33,766 nucleotides of DNA, from the NCBI RefSeq assembly GCF_016862215.1, contig NZ_BOMN01000076.1:1-33766 (forward strand), given 5' to 3'. Made by a program: the position numbers and the translations under genes. Below the pieces are notes generated by a model. The model was not told the DNA's origin. It did no database searches and saw only the letters and a program-made list of their open reading frames with translations. Positions 6,742 to 14,353 of this stretch are shown piece by piece (the stretch's first letter is position 1; the number at the start of each line of letters is the position of its first letter). This DNA is from Winogradskya humida. GTDB taxonomy: Bacteria > Actinomycetota > Actinomycetes > Mycobacteriales > Micromonosporaceae.

Positions 6742-7854
6742 ATGCCGACCAACACCGCCGCCTGGATCAACGCGAAACACGCCCGGCTCGAGGTCGGGCC
6801 CGCGCCGTACCCGCGGCCCGGCGACGACCAGATCGTCGTCCGCAACCACGCCGTGGCGATCAACCCGCTCGAATGGATCATCCAGGTCGAGGGCACGCTC
6901 ACGTACAACTGGCTGAAGTATCCGACGGTGCTCGGCTCCGACGTCGCGGGCGAGGTCGTCGAGGTCGGCAAGGCGGTCACCCGGTTCCGTGCCGGGGACC
7001 GGGTGCTCGGCCACGCGGTCGGCACCGACAAGGACACCAACACCGGGGCCGAGGGCGGTTTCCAGCAGTACACGGTCGTGCTGGAACGCCTGGCCGCGCC
7101 GATCCCGGAGACGATGTCCTACGAGGACGCCGCCGTGCTGCCGCTGGGCGTCTCCACCGCGGCGTGCGCGCTGTTCCAGACCGACCAGCTGGGGCTGCGG
7201 CATCCGTCGGCGCGGGCCACGCCGACCGGCGCGACGGTGCTGGTGTGGGGTGGCTCCACGAGCGTCGGCAGCAACGCCGTCCAGCTCGCGACGGCGGCGG
7301 GCTACGACGTCATCACCACGGCGTCGCCGCGCAACTTCGACTACGTGAAGTCCCTCGGCGCCACGCAGGTGTTCGACTACGCCAGTCCCACGGTGGTGCC
7401 GGACATCATCGCGGCCCTGCGCGGGCGGACGTTCGCCGGGGCGGTCGCCATCGGGACCACGGGGGCAGCTGCCTGCGTACGCATCGCCGGTGCGGCCGAA
7501 GGCCAGAAGGTCGTGGCCATCGCCAGCCCGCCGGTCTCCTTCGCAGGTCTCGCCGGCGGGGGCCGCCTCGCCTTCGCGAAGGTGTTCGCGAAGCTTGTCG
7601 GCTCCAACGTGGCCCTGCAGGTCGCCGCCCGGTCCCGCGGGGTCCGCACGAAGTACATCTTCGGCAGCTCGCTGAAGACGAACGAGGTCAGCACGGCGGT
7701 CTACCGCGACTTCCTCCCGGCGGCGCTCGCCGAGGGCCGCTACCTCGCCGCGCCGCAGCCCACCGTCGTCGGGCACGGCGCCGGGGACTTCCAGCACGCC
7801 CTCGACATCCAGCGCAAGGGCGTCTCCGCGGCGAAGGTCGTCGTCACCCTCTGA
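6742..7854 (+). CDS. zinc-type alcohol dehydrogenase-like / quinone oxidoreductase (MDR superfamily)
   Basis: This 370-residue medium-chain dehydrogenase/reductase starts at ATG 6742 after GGGAG. The N-terminal GroES-like domain includes NPLEWIIQ and VLGSDVAGEVVEVG. The Rossmann domain shows VLVWGGSTSVGSNAVQLA, the glycine-rich NADPH-binding turn. The structural-zinc cysteine cluster is absent, and the general look is that of zinc-independent enoyl or quinone reductases, including fungal ToxD-like relatives. It should reduce an electrophilic carbonyl or enone. The TetR operator in front makes it the probable main target of that regulator. Its 3' end overlaps the convergent hydrolase gene by 11 bases. 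Confidence 0.9.
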   Translation: MPTNTAAWINAKHARLEVGPAPYPRPGDDQIVVRNHAVAINPLEWIIQVEGTLTYNWLKYPTVLGSDVAGEVVEVGKAVTRFRAGDRVLGHAVGTDKDTNTGAEGGFQQYTVVLERLAAPIPETMSYEDAAVLPLGVSTAACALFQTDQLGLRHPSARATPTGATVLVWGGSTSVGSNAVQLATAAGYDVITTASPRNFDYVKSLGATQVFDYASPTVVPDIIAALRGRTFAGAVAIGTTGAAACVRIAGAAEGQKVVAIASPPVSFAGLAGGGRLAFAKVFAKLVGSNVALQVAARSRGVRTKYIFGSSLKTNEVSTAVYRDFLPAALAEGRYLAAPQPTVVGHGAGDFQHALDIQRKGVSAAKVVVTL

Positions 7855-9340
7855 CGGGGTACGGCAGGGCCGGCCCCGGGAAGCGCAGGGTCGCCGCCGT
7901 CCTGGACTTTGCCACGGCGGGCGGGGTGTCGGTGCGGCGCATCAGGCGGCCGCCGTACCGATAGAACTCGACCCGGTCGTGACGATCGCGGACGAAGCTG
8001 CTGCGGCCGTTGGAGTAGGTGCCGTCCGGGAAGGCGAACCGGGCGAAATCCTTGCGGTAGAAGCCCAGCCGGAGCAGCTCCTCGCCCTCGTACCGCAGGC
8101 TGAGCTCGCCGCCGACGGCGACGGCCTCCAGCGTGATGCTCACGGCCGCGCCGTCGAAGCCGATCTGCTCCAGCGTGTAGTAGCCCAGGTAGTCCGCGAT
8201 CCGGGATTCCGGCCGGACCCTCGCCGGAAGGTTGTGCAGGCCCGCGAACCTCGCGAGGGCCCAGTCGTCGACGAAAAGCTCGTCGAGCAGGTCGGGGCCG
8301 GTCTCCGAGTTGGTCAGCACGGTGAGGGCGAAGTCCTGCTCCGGCACCATCAGGAACCCGGAGTGCTGGCCCTCCCAGTCGCCGCCGTGCTGGATGACCT
8401 TGGTGCCCTCGACGGTCGGGCGCACCATCCAGGTCACCCCCATGCCGTCCAGCTCGACGAACAGGGCCCCACCCGGGCCGGGCCGCGACCGCATGAGCCG
8501 CAGCGACCGGCGGCTGAGCACGCGTCCCCCGTCGCCGAGGTGGAACCGGGCCCACCGCAGCTGATCGCGGGCGCTGGAGATCAGCCCGCCCGCCGGATGG
8601 ATGCTGCGCGGCATCGCGAACGATCCGGGGCTCGGCACCTGGGTGCCGTCCGGCCCGAACACATGCGACATCGCCACCGTCACCGTGTCGTCCAGGTCTT
8701 CAGTGAAGAAGCTACTGTGGTCCAGCCGGAGCGGGCCGGTGATCAGGGACCGGATCGCATCCTCGTACGGCACCCCGGCGGCAACCTCGACCAGCCGCCC
8801 CGCCACACCGAGGGCCGCGTTGTTGTAGGCGAACACCTTCCCCGGCGGCGTCTGCTGCGGCACCCGCCCCATCGCGCCGACGTACCGCGCCAGGGCCTGA
8901 TCGTCCGCCCCGGTGTCGTAGAAGTAGTCCCCGAGCCACCCGGCGCTGTGGTTGAGCGCCTGCCGCACGGTCGCCGCGGGAAACCCGTCACGGAACCCCG
9001 GCAGGTAACTCCGCACCGTACGGTCAAGATCAAGCTTGCCCCGCTCCACCAGGCGCATGACCGCCGTCCCGGTGAACGTCTTGGTCGTGGACCCGACCCG
9101 GAAAACCGTGTCACCGTCCACCATGGCCGGCTTCCCGACCTCGGCGACCCCGTAACCCCGCACATAGTCGACGCCGCGATACCGCAACCCGAGCGCGACA
9201 CCGGGAACGTCATACCGCCGCATCCCCGCGAGAATCTTCTCCTCGAGCTCCCCCACCACCGCGGGAACCCGCACCCCGGCCCCGGTGGTCAGCGCCACCG
9301 CACCCCCAGCAGCACCGGTCAGCAGAGCGCGCCTCGACAT
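7844..9340 (-). CDS. Tat-exported serine hydrolase, beta-lactamase class C fold
   Basis: This 498-residue protein begins MSRRALLTGAAGGAVALTTG, a twin-Arg-like or Sec signal with SRR before a hydrophobic core. Catalytic elements of the AmpC/PBP4-like family are present: S84-T-T-K87 (SxxK), Y172-N-N174 (YxN) and H318-G-G (replacing KTG). A roughly 120-residue beta-rich extension follows the catalytic domain. It probably acts outside the membrane as an esterase or D-amino peptidase. I prefer ATG 9340, six bases after AGGG; ATG 9346 is also in frame but would leave no spacing. The 3' end overlaps the oxidoreductase gene by 11 bases. Confidence 0.9.
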   Translation of the reverse strand: MSRRALLTGAAGGAVALTTGAGVRVPAVVGELEEKILAGMRRYDVPGVALGLRYRGVDYVRGYGVAEVGKPAMVDGDTVFRVGSTTKTFTGTAVMRLVERGKLDLDRTVRSYLPGFRDGFPAATVRQALNHSAGWLGDYFYDTGADDQALARYVGAMGRVPQQTPPGKVFAYNNAALGVAGRLVEVAAGVPYEDAIRSLITGPLRLDHSSFFTEDLDDTVTVAMSHVFGPDGTQVPSPGSFAMPRSIHPAGGLISSARDQLRWARFHLGDGGRVLSRRSLRLMRSRPGPGGALFVELDGMGVTWMVRPTVEGTKVIQHGGDWEGQHSGFLMVPEQDFALTVLTNSETGPDLLDELFVDDWALARFAGLHNLPARVRPESRIADYLGYYTLEQIGFDGAAVSITLEAVAVGGELSLRYEGEELLRLGFYRKDFARFAFPDGTYSNGRSSFVRDRHDRVEFYRYGGRLMRRTDTPPAVAKSRTAATLRFPGPALPYPVRG

Positions 9341-9386
9341 CGACATCCCTGCAAATTACCCGCTGACGAAGATCAATGGGGGCCCC

Positions 9387-10085
9387 TCACAACGCCTGCA
9401 GCACCCGCACCGCGTCGCCGTACCGATGCCAGCGCGCATCATCCCGGCGCGCCCTGTCGGCCAGAGTGAGCGCAATGCCCCGCACCTCGGGCAACGCCGC
9501 CAGGATCTCCTTCACGTTGCCCGGCGTGAAATTCAGACCCACCACCATCGGATGGGTACGCGCCAGCTCGTTCAGATCCGCGATCTGGAACTCCTCCTCG
9601 AACTCCGGGGACTCGTCCCGCAGAAATTCCCACGAGTTCCCGTACTCAGGGAGAACATCGGCGTGGAAAAGCTCCGCGTCGAGGTCGGCAGCGGCGTCGT
9701 ACCCGTCGAACACCCATGCCGGATCATCGTCATGCGCGATCTCGATCCCGCCGTACACAACCCCGATCCCCGCATCCCGCAGCGCGACCCGCACCTGGAC
9801 CGGCGGCATCACGACGGTGATCGGCTGCACCAGCTTCGCCCCGGCAGCAGCGACGATCCGCCTGATCCTGCTGGGGTCGTCCTGCAGATCCATCGCGGCG
9901 ACCAGCGTCGCCCGCCGCAGCGCCCGGCCGATCTCCGCGGCCTGCTCAACCGTCACCGTCCGGTCGTCCTCGAACCGGGGATCAGGACTCAGCGACACCG
10001 TCACCATCCGCGCCCCCAGCCCCTCGAACACGGCGGCCTCCTGCGCCGACCGCACCCGGTCCACCTTGATCAGATCATTCGTCAT
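9387..10085 (-). CDS. TrpF-like TIM-barrel protein without catalytic residues; candidate immunity protein
   Basis: This 232-residue protein resembles phosphoribosylanthranilate isomerase (TrpF) in outline. It shows IKVDRVRSAQEA near the start, then VTVEQAAEIGRAL, then AGAKLVQPI, and near the end VVGLNFTPGNVKEIL followed by VRGIALTL. In TrpF the first strand carries K-x-C-G with the catalytic Cys; here the aligned residues are K7-V-D9-R10, so the Cys is lost, and no GGTG phosphate-binding loop is visible. It is therefore unlikely to be a tryptophan enzyme. Its ATG at 10085 lies inside the toxin gene, an 11-base overlap that couples translation. That placement is typical of immunity genes. Both the fold assignment and the immunity role are inference. 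A longer in-frame extension upstream to 10784 is antisense-like noise. Confidence 0.72.
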   Translation of the reverse strand: MTNDLIKVDRVRSAQEAAVFEGLGARMVTVSLSPDPRFEDDRTVTVEQAAEIGRALRRATLVAAMDLQDDPSRIRRIVAAAGAKLVQPITVVMPPVQVRVALRDAGIGVVYGGIEIAHDDDPAWVFDGYDAAADLDAELFHADVLPEYGNSWEFLRDESPEFEEEFQIADLNELARTHPMVVGLNFTPGNVKEILAALPEVRGIALTLADRARRDDARWHRYGDAVRVLQAL

Positions 10086-10695
10086 AACGAATCGCTTCCC
10101 CGCCCAAGCTGTCCGCGCCCCGGAAATTCTCGGGAATGACCCATTTCTTCCCGGAGGTGTTCGTCGAGATCTTCCAGTATGGCGATCCCGGTGGGGTGTG
10201 CCGGCCGCCGCCCGGGTGCACCTGGATATTGGTGATCTCAGGGTGGTCCTCGACCCGGACCTGCACGGCGTTGCCCGAGGTCCCCTTCTTGAACGTCTGC
10301 ACCACGGTGGCGTGATAGCCGGCGTCGTTGAACTGCCCCGCGATGTCCTCGGCCGACTTGCCCACCACCGACTTCGGGTCCGTGGTGATGTTGTCGACGA
10401 AGGCTTTCGCCGCCTCCGGCGTGGCCGACTGCAACTCCGGCGAGCCGTCACCGTCCGTCTCCTGGCCGTGCGTCTGTTGTCCGTGGACCGGGTCCTGCGA
10501 GGGCGAGCCGCCGTGGCCGGGATCGCTGCCGTGACCCTGATCGAACTCGGAGCGCACCGTCCGTTGCGCGGAAGCCGCGTCCGCACTGCCGCCCCCATGG
10601 GGCCGCCCCGGCCGCGCCCCGCCCGCCTCTCCGCCGTGCTCGCTGTGTGAGCCGTCGCTCGGCGAGCCGCTGCCGTGTGGTTTTGCGCCTGGCAT
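10075..10695 (-). CDS. putative secreted polymorphic toxin, type VII-linked
   Basis: This 206-residue protein has two parts. Residues 1 to about 85 are a Gly/Ser/His-rich, probably disordered linker (SGSPSDGSHSEHGGEAGG and similar). The C-terminal 120 residues form a compact domain with EITNIQVHPGGGRH, then YWKISTNTSGKKWVIPENF. The GGGRH plus Tyr-Trp-Lys-Ile strand pattern resembles uncharacterised C-terminal toxin domains of contact-dependent and Rhs/WXG effectors. The His and Arg are candidate catalytic residues, so nuclease activity is plausible but unproven. The gene follows the WXG gene by only 10 bases and overlaps the downstream candidate immunity gene. Unlike most such effectors, the toxin domain is separate from the WXG domain. 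Confidence 0.68.
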   Translation of the reverse strand: MPGAKPHGSGSPSDGSHSEHGGEAGGARPGRPHGGGSADAASAQRTVRSEFDQGHGSDPGHGGSPSQDPVHGQQTHGQETDGDGSPELQSATPEAAKAFVDNITTDPKSVVGKSAEDIAGQFNDAGYHATVVQTFKKGTSGNAVQVRVEDHPEITNIQVHPGGGRHTPPGSPYWKISTNTSGKKWVIPENFRGADSLGGEAIRYDE

Positions 10696-10705
10696 CCTCG
10701 CGCCC

Positions 10706-11407
10706 CTAGCCGTTGAGGAGCCGGGTGAGGTTGGTCAGGCTCGTGATCAGGGCGGTCGTATAGCCGAGGATCCGCGCGGACCACTTCACGACCGCGGCGA
10801 CGATCTGTTCGGCGATCACCGGGATCGTGACCACGAAGATCGCCTCGACGGCCCAGACGATGACCCGGGCCACGAGGTCCGCGATGAGGTCCCGCACGAT
10901 GTCCCGGGTGAACCGCACGAGATTGCCGGCCGCCTCGGTCGCCGCGGCCATCACCGACGCGACCACGCTCAGCCCGCCGAGCCCGGAGACGTTGTGGCCC
11001 ATCATGGCGGCGTAGGCGCCGGCGGCGTCCCCGTGCCAGTCGGGCAGGTCACCGGCGACCCGCGACCCCAGCTCGTCCGCGATGTCGCCCAGCTCCGCCG
11101 CGATGTTGTCCCAGGTCGCGGCGTGGGAGGCCACCACGTCGGGCATCCCCGTGAGCTCGTCGAGCACGCTGCGCAACGGCTCGAAATACTCCATGGCCCA
11201 GCCGAGCCCGTTGGCGAGCAGGGCACTGAACGGGTCGAGCGCGCTCGCGGCGATGTCGAGCGCCAGCGACCCCCCGGCGAGCAGGTCGTCGACCCAGCCC
11301 TCGCTCTTGACCGCCATCAGCAGGCCCTGGAAGTTGTCGGCCAGCGACGCCCCGCTCCACGGCTCGCGAGTGGAGACGACATCCGCGACCAGGGAACCGT
11401 CGCTCAT
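10706..11407 (-). CDS. WXG-motif type VII secretion substrate
   Basis: This 233-residue helical protein carries W-H-G in DLPDWHGDAAGAYAA (about residues 122-136), the WXG turn of ESX-type substrates, flanked by long amphipathic helices. A hydrophobic region at about 170-215 (VARVIVWAVEAIFVVTIPVI) follows, as in larger WXG/PPE-like effector carriers. It starts at ATG 11407 in a four-base ATGA overlap with the EspC-like gene, so the two are co-translated. It probably pairs with the EspC-like protein for export and helps deliver the toxin encoded next. No ESX ATPase or membrane component is in this window, so the secretion machinery must lie elsewhere. Confidence 0.82.
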   Translation of the reverse strand: MSDGSLVADVVSTREPWSGASLADNFQGLLMAVKSEGWVDDLLAGGSLALDIAASALDPFSALLANGLGWAMEYFEPLRSVLDELTGMPDVVASHAATWDNIAAELGDIADELGSRVAGDLPDWHGDAAGAYAAMMGHNVSGLGGLSVVASVMAAATEAAGNLVRFTRDIVRDLIADLVARVIVWAVEAIFVVTIPVIAEQIVAAVVKWSARILGYTTALITSLTNLTRLLNG

Positions 11408-11733
11408 CGGCCCAGCCGATCGCCGGCCTTGCGAACCGCGTCGGCGGCGGTCGCGTCGGTGTCGTCGTAGTCACCGGCGGCCGCGACGAGCGAATCGGCC
11501 GCCTGCGACAGGTTGCGCTCGGCATACGCGACGAGGCTGTCCTGCTCCTGATGCCGCCCTTCCAGCACGGCCGGCAACCAGCTGCACAACAACCCGTAGG
11601 CCCCGTCGTCCTGGGCGATGTGCGCACTCGCCGCCTTGACCGCGGCGAGCCGGGCCCGGACCGCGTCGACGGTGCCGGCATGCCGCCGGATCTGCGACGC
11701 GTCAGCCTGAAATCCCTCGGCCGCCACGCTCAC
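11404..11733 (-). CDS. EspC-like ESX secretion-associated protein
   Basis: This 109-residue helical protein begins VSVAAEGFQADASQIRRHAG, close to the EspC/DUF2580 pattern in which an F-x-(V/A)-D/P segment opens a long helical hairpin. These proteins are partners or substrates of type VII secretion. I chose GTG 11733 because it overlaps the upstream stop as GTGA; GTG 11736 is the alternative. The 3' end overlaps the next gene as ATGA. The coupling at both ends argues that the four proteins are made in fixed ratio. Confidence 0.78.
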   Translation of the reverse strand: MSVAAEGFQADASQIRRHAGTVDAVRARLAAVKAASAHIAQDDGAYGLLCSWLPAVLEGRHQEQDSLVAYAERNLSQAADSLVAAAGDYDDTDATAADAVRKAGDRLGR

Positions 11734-12176
11734 CACCGGTCCCGCTCGGCGCCCTGCGCCCCGCCGTCCTCGACCCTGTCGTCGCGAAGCTGCTCGCCGA
11801 CCTGCGCCGCGATCGCCCGCGCGGCCGGGGTCCCGGTGCCGACGGTGCTCGAGATGATCTCCTCGGCCTGCCCGGCGATCCGCTGCCGAGCCTCCCGGAC
11901 CGTGCTCATGATCGCCCGCGCCACCATCTCCGGCTCGACCTGCTGGATCCGCCGGCCGAGCCGGATGTCCAGCAGCGCACCCTGGGAATCAAGGGTGACC
12001 TCGACCATCCGGTGCTCGTCGGAAGCGGTCACCCGCAGATCGCCCAGCCGGTCACTCATCGTCTTCGTGTCGGCGGCGAGCTGATCGATCCGCCCTTTCC
12101 ACGCCGCCAGCCGATCCAGCGCCTGCCCCGGCTCCAGCAACGGGTCCCCGCCCGCGATCGCACCACGCATGTCCAT
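11730..12176 (-). CDS. YbaB/EbfC-family protein at the head of the type VII cassette
   Basis: About 148 residues. A predicted coiled coil (ALDRLAAWKGRIDQLAADTK) is followed by VTASDEHRMVEVTLDSQGALLDIRLG, the beta-strand core of the YbaB/EbfC nucleoid-associated fold. Such genes often precede EspC-like and WXG genes in actinobacteria, where they may act as chaperones or regulators rather than nucleoid proteins (inference). Starts at ATG 12176 or ATG 12170 both sit behind a GGGGG tract. The longer start at 12209 lies inside a palindrome and a likely -10 box, so it is disfavoured. Confidence 0.78.
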   Translation of the reverse strand: MDMRGAIAGGDPLLEPGQALDRLAAWKGRIDQLAADTKTMSDRLGDLRVTASDEHRMVEVTLDSQGALLDIRLGRRIQQVEPEMVARAIMSTVREARQRIAGQAEEIISSTVGTGTPAARAIAAQVGEQLRDDRVEDGGAQGAERDRW

Positions 12177-12186
12177 CAGCCCCCGC

Positions 12187-12213
12187 GATGATCGATGTCG
12201 ATCAATCATCGTA
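12187..12213 (-). promoter_or_regulatory. palindrome and -10 box upstream of the type VII cassette
   Basis: GATCGA-TG-TCGATC (12190-12203) is a 6+6 palindrome, extended to GATGAT...ATCATC with a two-base insertion (12187-12210). A minus-strand TACGAT at 12213-12208 fits a -10 hexamer. The palindrome would then lie at the transcription start, a suitable place for a repressor. No clear -35 was found. Confidence 0.45.
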
Positions 12214-12241
12214 GCGGCCGGAAGCCACCCGCGCTGCCCCG

Positions 12242-12555
12242 CTACATCACGGCCAGCTTCTCCAGGGCGTCGGCGTCGCGTCGAAGTGGGGCGTCGAGGG
12301 TTTCATGGAGGGCACCGCGCGGGACGTCGCGCCGTTCGGCATCGGCGTCACCATCGTCGAGCCGGGCGGTGCGCGTACCGAATTCCGGTTCGACAGCCTC
12401 AGCCTGGCCGCGCCGGGCACGAACCCGCGCCGCTGCGGCTGGTGCTGGGCAGCGACTCGTACCGGTTCGTGACCGGCGCGCTGCGGGAACGGCTCGCACA
12501 GATCGAGCCGCAGGAGGCCGGCGCCGCCGCCACGGACTGGGCGGACGCCGGCTGA
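12242..12555 (+). pseudogene. short-chain dehydrogenase remnant with internal deletion
   Basis: Two reading frames together recover pieces of one short-chain dehydrogenase. From about 12242 one frame gives ASKWGVEGFMEGTARDVAPF, then GIGVTIVEPGGARTEFRF, the catalytic-Lys and PGG region of the family. After about 12420 the +2-shifted frame gives APLRLVLGSDSYRFVTGALR, the usual C-terminus. The family normally has some 40-50 residues between these, so a deletion with frameshift has occurred. The N-terminal Rossmann half is absent, and the Tyr of YxxxK appears lost. The remnant abuts the promoter of the type VII cassette, so arrival of the cassette may have destroyed the gene. Confidence 0.78.
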
Positions 12556-12557
12556 GC

Positions 12558-13724
12558 TCAGCGCAGGTGCCGGAACGTTTCGCGGATGTCGGCGACGAGG
12601 AGCTCCGGCTGTTCGAGCAGCGCGAAGTGCCCACCGCGGGCGACCTCGTTGAAGAGAACGAGGTTCGGGTAACGCTTCTCCGCCCAGCGGCGGGAACGGC
12701 GTACGTATTCACCCGGCATCACGCTGAGGCCCACCGGGACGGTCAGGGGTGATTCGATCGTGCCCGGGGCGGACCACTGGCGCTGGTTCTCTTCCCAGTA
12801 CATGCGGGCCGCCGACGCGGCGGTGCCGGGGAGCCAGTACAGCATGATGTCGTCGAGCATCTCGTCGAGGGAGAAGAGCTTCTCGGCGTCCCCGTGCTCG
12901 GCGTGGGTGCCGCCGACGTCCTGGAACATCGCGTAGATCCAGGCGGCCAGGCCGGCCGGTGAGTCGGTGAGGGCGTAGCCGATGGTCTGGGGCCGCGTCG
13001 ACATCTGCTGGGAGTAGGCCGAGAGTGTCTGCCAGTAGTAGCCGCCTTCCTGGAGCATCGCGCGTTCCGCCTCGTCGGCGTCGCGGATCTCGTCGTCGGT
13101 GGGCGTGAACAGGGCCATGTTCAGGTGGATGCCCGCGAGGCCGATCCCCTTTTCGGCTTCGAGCGCCGCGAGCTCCGCGGTGACGACAGCTCCCAGATCG
13201 CCTCCCTGGGCGAACCACCGCTCGTAGCCGAGCCGCTGCATGAGGGTTGCCCAGCTCTGCGCGGTCCGGCGCAGGTTCCAGCCGGTGCCGGTGGGGTGCC
13301 CGGAGAACCCGAAGCCGGGCAGGCTGGGGATGACGAGATCGAAGGCGTCCACAGCGGACCCGCCGTGCGCGACCGGGTCGGTCAGCGGGCCGATCGCGTG
13401 CCGGAACTCGAGCACCGATCCCGGCCAGCCATGGGTGAGCAGCAGCGGCCGGGCACCGGGCACCGCGGACCGGACGTGGACGAAGTGGATCTCGAGGTCG
13501 TCGATCGTGGTCGTGAACTGTCCCCAGTCGTTGAGCAGTTTCTCCGTCGCGCGCCAGTCGTAGCCGGTGGCCCAGTGGCTGACGAGCTGCTGGATCTTCG
13601 CGAGCTGTGGCCCCTGGGCGGTGTCCGCCACGGTCTCCCGGCCCGGCCACCGGGTGTGCAGCAGCCGTTGCCGCAGGTCGTCGAGGTCGGATTCGGGAAC
13701 GTGCAGGGTGAACGGGGTGATCAC
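12558..13724 (-). CDS. epoxide hydrolase, alpha/beta-hydrolase fold
   Basis: This 388-residue protein has the N-terminal EHN domain of microsomal-type epoxide hydrolases (ITPFTLHVPESDLDDLRQRL, then TRWPG). In the alpha/beta core it shows the oxyanion motif H98-G-W-P, nucleophile D176 in FAQGGDLGAVV and catalytic His at about 366 in RGGHFALLEQPE. It should open epoxides to diols, for detoxification or natural-product chemistry. The start is GTG 13724, seven bases after AAGGA; an in-frame extension to 13787 would run through the promoter region. It is divergent from a MarR regulator across 78 bases with repeat elements, so MarR control is likely. Confidence 0.92.
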   Translation of the reverse strand: MITPFTLHVPESDLDDLRQRLLHTRWPGRETVADTAQGPQLAKIQQLVSHWATGYDWRATEKLLNDWGQFTTTIDDLEIHFVHVRSAVPGARPLLLTHGWPGSVLEFRHAIGPLTDPVAHGGSAVDAFDLVIPSLPGFGFSGHPTGTGWNLRRTAQSWATLMQRLGYERWFAQGGDLGAVVTAELAALEAEKGIGLAGIHLNMALFTPTDDEIRDADEAERAMLQEGGYYWQTLSAYSQQMSTRPQTIGYALTDSPAGLAAWIYAMFQDVGGTHAEHGDAEKLFSLDEMLDDIMLYWLPGTAASAARMYWEENQRQWSAPGTIESPLTVPVGLSVMPGEYVRRSRRWAEKRYPNLVLFNEVARGGHFALLEQPELLVADIRETFRHLR

Positions 13725-13740
13725 GATGTCATCCTTTGCT

Positions 13741-13802
13741 AGATCTTCCTGATGGAGGACGATCCTTGCTGAGGACGATCCTGTCAAGGTAATGTTTTGC
13801 CC
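13741..13802. promoter_or_regulatory. MarR/epoxide-hydrolase intergenic operator repeats and promoter
   Basis: GAGGACGATCCT occurs at 13755-13766 and again at 13771-13782, a 16-base spacing. Each copy contains AGGA-CGA-TCCT, a small palindrome. A plus-strand promoter can be read as TTGCTG (13766-13771), 18 bases, then TAATGT (13790-13795). This would start transcription at about 13802, next to the marR ATG, suggesting a leaderless message. Confidence 0.5.
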
Positions 13803-14279
13803 ATGAGCACTGAACGGACGCCGATCGACTGGCGGGCCGCCGGGATCGAGACCGAGCTGGGCTGGTCACTCCAGGCGATGTATGCGGGCTTTTCGCGGAC
13901 CGCCGCCGGGGCCGTGGCCGGCGTGCCGGGCGGGGCGCGCGGATACCAGGTGCTGGTCGCCGTCACGACGGAGCCGCCGACCTCGCAGCTCGCGCTCGGC
14001 CAGCGCCTCGGCATCGACAAGAACGCCATGACCTCGGTCGTCGACGCGCTCGAGGCGCGCGGCTTGGCCGCGCGCCGTCCCGACCCGCAGGACCGCCGCA
14101 AGAGCCAGGTCATCGCCACCGACGACGGCCGCGCGCTGCTGGCGACAGCGCGGATCTCGCTGCGCACCGTCGAGGCGACCCTCATGCGTGACCTGTCGGC
14201 CGACGAGCAGACGCAGCTCAGGCATCTCCTGGCACGTGTCGCACTCGGCGCGGGCGACACCGAGGCATGCACCACCTGA
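13803..14279 (+). CDS. MarR family transcriptional regulator
   Basis: This 158-residue winged-helix regulator shows SQLALGQRLGIDKNAMTSVV (recognition helix), then ALEARGLAARRPDPQDRRKS, the wing with the D-x-R-x-(R/K) signature. The start is ATG 13803; TTG 13797 is also in frame. No good ribosome-binding site precedes it, and the likely promoter puts the transcript start at the ATG. It is divergent from the epoxide hydrolase and probably represses both genes, with a phenolic or electrophilic ligand as inducer (family knowledge plus inference). Confidence 0.93.
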   Translation: MSTERTPIDWRAAGIETELGWSLQAMYAGFSRTAAGAVAGVPGGARGYQVLVAVTTEPPTSQLALGQRLGIDKNAMTSVVDALEARGLAARRPDPQDRRKSQVIATDDGRALLATARISLRTVEATLMRDLSADEQTQLRHLLARVALGAGDTEACTT

Positions 14280-14353
14280 TCGGTGGCCTCACCCCGGCGG
14301 CCGCGCGCTCCCCAGCTCCTGGGACTCGGCCACCTCGACGCCGCCGGTCCGTC

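Noticed and set aside
10086..10784. N-terminal extension of the TrpF-like protein
   Set aside because: The extension is Arg/Thr/Pro-rich noise read out of frame through the toxin gene. The internal ATG at 10085 is where recognisable sequence begins.
12169..12555. A 128-codon plus-strand gene before the epoxide hydrolase
   Set aside because: Only its C-terminal third resembles a protein; the rest of the homology lies in another frame. It is a frameshifted SDR remnant and is listed as a pseudogene.
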